DNA from: Candidatus Desulfovibrio intestinipullorum
Lineage (GTDB): Bacteria; Desulfobacterota; Desulfovibrionia; Desulfovibrionales; Desulfovibrionaceae
Direction of reading: 5' to 3'
NCBI GenBank assembly: GCA_019113165.1
Contig: DXHV01000008.1
Location: 1 to 47,606, forward strand
Length of the DNA stretch: 47,606 nt
The notes under the pieces were generated by a model. It was not told where the DNA came from and ran no database searches. It saw only the letters and a list, made by a program, of their open reading frames with translations. The translations under genes were made by a program, and so were the position numbers. Below are positions 43,491 to 47,606 of the stretch, one piece after another. Position 1 is the stretch's first letter. The number at the start of each line of letters is the position of its first letter.

Positions 43491-44849
43491 ATGTCATCTC
43501 TTCCCCAAGTCGTCCTTGTCGGACGCCCCAATGTCGGAAAGTCCACTCTCTTCAACAGACTTATCCGCAGCAATCGCGCCATCACCCATGACCGTCCCGG
43601 CATCACACGTGACAGGCTGGAGGGCATTGTCCGCCGCAAGAACAAGCCTGAATACGGTGTCATCGACACCGGGGGCGTCACCCTGGATGAACGCTCCGTT
43701 GTTCAGGAAGGCCCGGAAGGTATCCGCGGCTTTGAGGCGGAAATCCTGCAGCAGGTGCACACTGCCACTGAAAAGGCCGCTGTCATCGCCTTTGTTGTTG
43801 ACGGCAAGGACGGCCTTCTGCCCACGGACGAATATCTGGCCAACCACATCCGCCGCCTCAACGTGCCGGTCTTGTGCGTGGTCAACAAGGTGGACGGTGC
43901 CGAACTCACGGACAGGCTCACCAGCGAATTTCACGCCCTGGGCTTTCCGCTTCTGGCCGTGTCGGCCGAGCACGGCCACAACCTGAACGAGCTGGCAGAC
44001 ACCCTGGGCCACATGATTCCAAAGGAAGCCTTTGTGGAGGCTCAGGAACCGCCGGTTCTGCGCCTGGCCATGCTGGGCCGTCCCAATGTGGGCAAGTCCT
44101 CTCTTATCAATGCCCTCTCCGGCGAAAACCGCATGATTGTCTCCAACGTGGCCGGCACGACACGCGACAGCGTGGACGTGCGCTTTGCCGTTGACGGCGA
44201 GGACTACGTCTTTGTGGACACGGCCGGCGTGCGCCGCAAGACCCGCATCACGGACACTGTGGAGAAATACTCGGCCAACTCCTCCATCAAGTCTGCGGGC
44301 AAGGCCGACGTGACCCTGCTCACCCTGGACGCCATCCAGGGCATCAGTGCCCAGGACAAGCGTCTCATGGACATGCTCAATACCCGCAAGATCCCCTTCC
44401 TCATCCTGGTCAACAAGGCCGACCTCCTGAGCAAAGAGGCCCTGACCAGGGTCGTGAAGGAAGCACGGCAGCTTCTGGGCTTCTGCAGTCATGTGCCCAT
44501 TCTGACCGTCTCTGCCCTGAGCGGCTACGGACTTGATCAAATTCTGCCCATGGCCAAAACGCTGCATGAGGAATGCCAGGTGCGCGTGCCCACAGCCCAG
44601 CTCAACAGGGCCATGCAGACGGCGCTTACCACCCATCAGCCGCCTCTGGTCAAGGGCGTGCGGGCCAAGTTCTTCTACCTGACCCAGGCGGAAAGCGAAC
44701 CGCCGACCTTTGTCTTCTTTGTCAGCGACGCGGACAGGGTCTCGCCGACCTATGCCCGGTATCTGGAGAGCAGCCTGCGCCGGACCTTCAAGATCCGCTA
44801 CGCGCCCATGCGCGTCAAGCTGCGTTCCAGTCACAAGAAAGATCGCTAA
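43491..44849 (+). CDS. der: Ribosome biogenesis GTPase Der (EngA)
   Basis: 452 residues with two tandem GTPase domains and a C-terminal KH-like domain, the Der layout. First GTPase: GRPNVGKSTLFNRL, GITRDR, DTGG, NKVDGAE. Second: GRPNVGKSSLINAL, AGTTRDS, DTAGVRRKTR, NKADLL. The C-terminal part ends in IRYAPMRVKLRS, as in Der. Needed for 50S subunit assembly; acts on the ribosome in the cytoplasm. A clear terminator lies at 44938. Confidence 0.97.
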   Translation: MSSLPQVVLVGRPNVGKSTLFNRLIRSNRAITHDRPGITRDRLEGIVRRKNKPEYGVIDTGGVTLDERSVVQEGPEGIRGFEAEILQQVHTATEKAAVIAFVVDGKDGLLPTDEYLANHIRRLNVPVLCVVNKVDGAELTDRLTSEFHALGFPLLAVSAEHGHNLNELADTLGHMIPKEAFVEAQEPPVLRLAMLGRPNVGKSSLINALSGENRMIVSNVAGTTRDSVDVRFAVDGEDYVFVDTAGVRRKTRITDTVEKYSANSSIKSAGKADVTLLTLDAIQGISAQDKRLMDMLNTRKIPFLILVNKADLLSKEALTRVVKEARQLLGFCSHVPILTVSALSGYGLDQILPMAKTLHEECQVRVPTAQLNRAMQTALTTHQPPLVKGVRAKFFYLTQAESEPPTFVFFVSDADRVSPTYARYLESSLRRTFKIRYAPMRVKLRSSHKKDR

Positions 44850-44937
44850 TCAGACGAATCACTTCAGAAGGACCGCTCATCAGACGAATCGGACCTGATG
44901 CCCCTGCAGGAAGAACCGGCAGGCCAGGATATTGTCG

Positions 44938-44968
44938 GGCCTCCCTTGTTCCTCAGGGGAGGCCTTTT
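44938..44968 (+). terminator. Terminator of the rluA-type/der transcript
   Basis: GGCCTCCC pairs with GGGAGGCC around an 11-nt loop, then TTTT. Confidence 0.8.
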
Positions 44969-45294
44969 GCTTGTCCTGAACGCTTGTCCTGAACGGATGC
45001 GGCCTGCAGGCGCAGGCCGTCTGCCAGCCGCACTCCTTCTTTCCATGAGGTTTTTCATCTACCGGGAAAGCTACGAGATCCGTTACGAATAGGAGCCTGA
45101 CTGTTCCCGGGGCTTCGCCGTACCGCCTGGGTCTCATTGCCCGAAACATCTCGGATACGGCCATCCAGGACTCAGGGCTCTCGCCAGACGCCGCCAGCTT
45201 CACCGCTCTCCCCTGTCTCCAGAGGCAGTGACGCATGGCGAATGGATGCAACAGCCGCACATGAGCACCCCGTATGACCGTGGCCAAAAGAAGA
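44969..45294. other. Intergenic, no gene seen
   Basis: About 325 bases between the der terminator and the terminator of the zinc-ribbon gene. Short frames on both strands lack ribosome sites and family features. Contains a tandem CTTGTCCTGAACG direct repeat at about 44971-44996. Confidence 0.4.
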
Positions 45295-45295
45295 A

Positions 45296-45333
45296 GCCCG
45301 TCTGCCTTGAAACAGGGAGACGGGGCCTTACCT
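45296..45333 (-). terminator. Terminator of the zinc-ribbon gene
   Basis: GCCCCGTCT pairs with AGACGGGC on the minus strand around a 13-nt loop, followed by TTCTTCTTTT. Confidence 0.75.
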
Positions 45334-45352
45334 TTTCAAATCTGTCTGGGGC

Positions 45353-46306
45353 CTACTTCTGTGCCGGAGCCTGAGGTTGCGCAGGGGCCGCAGGAGCCGG
45401 TGCTGCCATGTTCTGGGTCGGGGCAGGAACAGGAGCAGGAGCAGGGGCTGCCGCACCCTGCTGCAGGGCAGGCGCAGCGCCTTCCACCACCTCGGAGTCG
45501 CCCACCTTGACGGCGTATTCGCTCACTTCCTTGGGCGGATTGAAGAAGACCACTGTAAAGGGCACGGTGCCCTGGGGCTGCACGCTGGCATTGGTCAGGG
45601 CAATTTCCTTTTCGTTGGACAGGGCGGCCAGCATTTCCGCTTCCGTCATGACCTCAAGCTGGGTATTGGAGAGGCGGACACCGGCCTTCTGCAGCCTTGT
45701 GTCAATGGTCTTCCTGTCCTTGCCGATGAGGGCTGCTTCCACATGGATGTTGCGGCGGACCACGGTATCCTTGTTGACAACCACGCCGTCCACCACCAGC
45801 AGGCGGCCTATCTTGTCATTCTTCACAAAGTACTGACGCACATCCTGAAGGATGATCTTGTCGAGTTCCGCAGGCGCTCCGGCCTTGTCCACTGCGGGAG
45901 CAGCGGGCTTCTCGATGCCAAGGAAGCGTTCCTGCAGGCTTTCCACCTGGGCCCTGAATTCCGGAAGCGTCTTCCAGGCTATGGAGAAGGCCAGGCCAAA
46001 GAGCATGATGAGCATGATCCAGAGGATGCCGCTGCTTTTCTTCTTGGGGGCCGAGAGTTCCGGCAGGTTGCTTTCCCTGGGCATCTTGGAAGAAGAAGTG
46101 AAGGACAGGGGGGCCTCCTTTTCTTCCCTGCCTGCAGATGCAGCCTGAACCTGTGCAGGCTGGACCTGCTCTTCGGGCTGGGCCTTTTCCCTGGGTGCCT
46201 CGAAGGTAAAGACCTTCTTGCACACGGAACAGCGCAGACGTGCGCCATCCTTCACCCCGTCGGGCAGCATGAAACGACTATTACAACCAGGGCATGTTAC
46301 CTGCAT
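45353..46306 (-). CDS. Zinc-ribbon and DUF3426-type membrane protein
   Basis: 317 residues from the ATG at 46306 (GGAG six bases upstream). N-terminal MJ0042-type zinc ribbon: two C-x2-C pairs in VTCPGCNSRFMLP and LRCSVCKKVF. Then a Gln/Glu/Pro-rich linker, one membrane helix (GILWIMLIMLFGLAFSIAW, about residues 110-130) and a C-terminal beta-rich domain (ILQDVRQYFVKNDKIGRLLVVDGVVVN, PFTVVFFNPPKEVSEYAVKV) like DUF3426. The C-terminus is an Ala/Pro/Gln tail. Inner-membrane protein with the ribbon in the cytoplasm. Role unknown; such proteins are common in Proteobacteria. It follows hpt on the same strand. Confidence 0.85.
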   Translation of the reverse strand: MQVTCPGCNSRFMLPDGVKDGARLRCSVCKKVFTFEAPREKAQPEEQVQPAQVQAASAGREEKEAPLSFTSSSKMPRESNLPELSAPKKKSSGILWIMLIMLFGLAFSIAWKTLPEFRAQVESLQERFLGIEKPAAPAVDKAGAPAELDKIILQDVRQYFVKNDKIGRLLVVDGVVVNKDTVVRRNIHVEAALIGKDRKTIDTRLQKAGVRLSNTQLEVMTEAEMLAALSNEKEIALTNASVQPQGTVPFTVVFFNPPKEVSEYAVKVGDSEVVEGAAPALQQGAAAPAPAPVPAPTQNMAAPAPAAPAQPQAPAQK

Positions 46307-46408
46307 GATATTCTCCACAAAAAACTGGTGCTGAAAGCTGTGAATTATGAGGAATGCGCAAGAGAAGGGACATCATCAGGGAAGCGGCCAGGAACAGAGG
46401 AGGTGCGT

Positions 46409-46942
46409 CTAGTCCGTGCTGCACTCGGCCACGCAGATGTCCGGCAGGGCGCGGAAGCGTTCGGCGCAGTCCAGTCCGTAGCCCACAATAAAGCCCTGGT
46501 TCAGCTCAAAGCCGGCAAAGTCCACATGGACATCTGCCACGCGGCGTTCCTTCTTGTCCACCAGGGCTGCCAGGCGCAGACTGCGGGGGCCGCGCCTGCG
46601 CAGTGTGTCCAGCAAAAAGGCCATGGACTTGCCGCTGTCCACCACGTCTTCCACGATGAGCACGTGCTTGTCCCTGATATCTGCCTCCAGATCGCGGACA
46701 AAGTTCAGCGTGCCGGATTCCATGCCGTCAGCATAGCTTGAGAGGCGGACAAAATCCAGCGTGAGATTCGTATCGGTGATATGACGAATGAGATCGGAAA
46801 AGAAGACCACGGCCCCCTTGAGCACGCAGACGGCCACCAGGGGCTCTTCCCCGTACAGGGCACTGATCTGTTCGCCCAGTTCACGGACGCGGTTTTCAAT
46901 ACAGGAATGCGAATAGACGGGTGTCAGCCGGGTAATCTTCAC
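46409..46942 (-). CDS. hpt: Hypoxanthine phosphoribosyltransferase
   Basis: 177 residues from a GTG at 46942, six bases after GGGAGG. Salvages hypoxanthine or guanine to IMP or GMP using PRPP, in the cytoplasm. Family marks: VAVCVLKGAVVFFSDLIRHI, DFVRLSSYADGMESG, and the PRPP-binding loop VLIVEDVVDSGKSMAFLL. Late FIVGYGLDCAERFRALPDI also fits. The start overlaps the stop of the GNAT gene by 3 bases (GTGA), so the two are translationally coupled. Confidence 0.95.
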   Translation of the reverse strand: MKITRLTPVYSHSCIENRVRELGEQISALYGEEPLVAVCVLKGAVVFFSDLIRHITDTNLTLDFVRLSSYADGMESGTLNFVRDLEADIRDKHVLIVEDVVDSGKSMAFLLDTLRRRGPRSLRLAALVDKKERRVADVHVDFAGFELNQGFIVGYGLDCAERFRALPDICVAECSTD

Positions 46943-47448
46943 GCCCTGCCTCCCTGTTCCTGTGCGGCACGGGCAGGGTTGTCCACGACCTTCAGGACGG
47001 CAAATTCGTCGCAGTCGGGGTACTTGGGGCAGTGCACGCAGTCTGCCCAGATCTTCTGGGGCAGCACATCCTTGTCCACCGTGGCAAAGCCCAGATGGTT
47101 GAAGAACTGCTCCTGGTAGGTCAGGGAAAAGATCCTGTAGAGTCCCAGGCGGACGGCGTCCTGCACGCAGGTCTCCACGAGCCTGCGCCCCAGTCCTGTT
47201 CCGCGCATGTCCTCGCGCACAATGAGCGAGCAGACCTCTGCCAGATCCTCCCACACCGGCGCCAGGGCCGAACAGCCCGCAAGGGTGCCGTCAGGAAGCT
47301 CGGCCACAAAGAAATTGCGGACATGGCCGTAGAGATACGTAAGAGCTCTCGGCAGAAGCTGTCCCTTCATTGCCGCCTGCATGAGCAGGCCGTGTATGGG
47401 TTTCACATCGGCAATGAGCGCCTTGCGTATCACAATATTGCTATCCAT
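46939..47448 (-). CDS. GNAT family N-acetyltransferase
   Basis: 169 residues. GNAT core: VRKALIADVKPIHGLL-type opening (here IVIRKALIADVKPIHGLLMQ), LAEVCSLIVREDMRGTGLGRRLVE with the acetyl-CoA pyrophosphate loop R-G-T-G-L-G, and a late YQEQFFNHLGFATVDKDVLP. The last third has four cysteines (ADCVHCPKYPDC), as in ArgA-like N-acetylglutamate synthases of anaerobes (C-x2-C-x5-C layout), so that function is possible but not proven. Overlaps hpt. Confidence 0.85.
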   Translation of the reverse strand: MDSNIVIRKALIADVKPIHGLLMQAAMKGQLLPRALTYLYGHVRNFFVAELPDGTLAGCSALAPVWEDLAEVCSLIVREDMRGTGLGRRLVETCVQDAVRLGLYRIFSLTYQEQFFNHLGFATVDKDVLPQKIWADCVHCPKYPDCDEFAVLKVVDNPARAAQEQGGRA

Positions 47449-47466
47449 GTTCTTTCACCAAAAATC

Positions 47467-47506
47467 GGCGCGGATACCCCCAGGGTCACCTGGGGGAGGA
47501 AGCGCC
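47467..47506 (-). promoter_or_regulatory. Leader hairpin upstream of the GNAT-hpt pair
   Basis: Outer stem GGCGC/GCGCC, 5x5 internal loop GGATA opposite AGGAA, inner stem CCCCCAGG/CCTGGGGG, 4-nt loop. On the minus strand it is followed by ATTTTTGG and then the GNAT start 18 bases later. It could be a terminator of an upstream gene or an attenuator in the 5' leader. Confidence 0.55.
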
Positions 47507-47606
47507 GCCTCCGTATCGTACTTCGGTTAAAAAGGTTGTGCGTCGTTCCAGGAGACGCAGTTTTCTGCAGTGGATACTCTTTGAAAGGACAGTCCCGTCA
47601 AGTGTG

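Noticed and set aside
44880..45287. A 135-codon minus-strand frame downstream of the zinc-ribbon gene
   Set aside because: It overlaps the der terminator, lacks a ribosome site and its composition is not protein-like.

Overview
The window looks like chromosome of a Desulfovibrio-type sulfate reducer (Desulfovibrionaceae). The evidence is a long outer-membrane porin of the kind typical of Desulfovibrio, a hybrid cluster protein with the D. vulgaris cysteine spacing next to a Crp/Fnr regulator, high GC in the coding genes, and AT-rich, decayed DNA between gene blocks. No rRNA, CRISPR array or intact insertion sequence was seen.

Layout. 1-7700 is a low-density accessory stretch: 1.47 kb without a credible gene, a low-GC lipoprotein, a flavin reductase, a metal-dependent amidohydrolase, an orphan NMT1-type binding protein, then a graveyard of two truncated genes, an IS66-like transposase tail and a 216-bp MITE-like element with perfect 16-bp terminal inverted repeats. 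7970-15529 holds the porin, an AMIN-domain protein, an unusual PEP-synthase-like protein and an MFS transporter. 15702-25056 is a long minus-strand block. It encodes, in transcription order, a GT4 glycosyltransferase, a small secreted protein, a membrane GT2, a MacB/FtsX-type permease, a single polypeptide joining an ABC ATPase to a second GT4 glycosyltransferase, an unknown membrane protein, CobU and a small exported protein. A divergent pair (WalW-like polysaccharide deacetylase and methyltransferase) lies on the other side of the shared promoter region. This block is the best candidate for an undescribed system: a glycan assembly and export machine in which the transport motor is fused to a sugar transferase.

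27583-34669 carries 6-phosphogluconolactonase, a 1.4-kb repeat-rich intergenic region with structured-RNA-like hairpins, the Crp/Fnr regulator (probably HcpR), Hcp, a small secreted protein and CinA. Two identical tRNA-Asn genes (34770 and 36334), each with its own promoter and a similar terminator, flank one secreted-protein gene. 36519-47448 is mostly housekeeping: a PNPOx-like protein, a DUF697 membrane protein with 22-residue repeats, a HIT protein, a Tat-exported flavodoxin, an RluA-type pseudouridine synthase, the GTPase Der, a zinc-ribbon/DUF3426 protein, hypoxanthine phosphoribosyltransferase and a GNAT acetyltransferase.

Starts were chosen by ribosome-binding sites and often differ from the longest open frame. 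All family names come from recognising motifs by eye; no database search was run.
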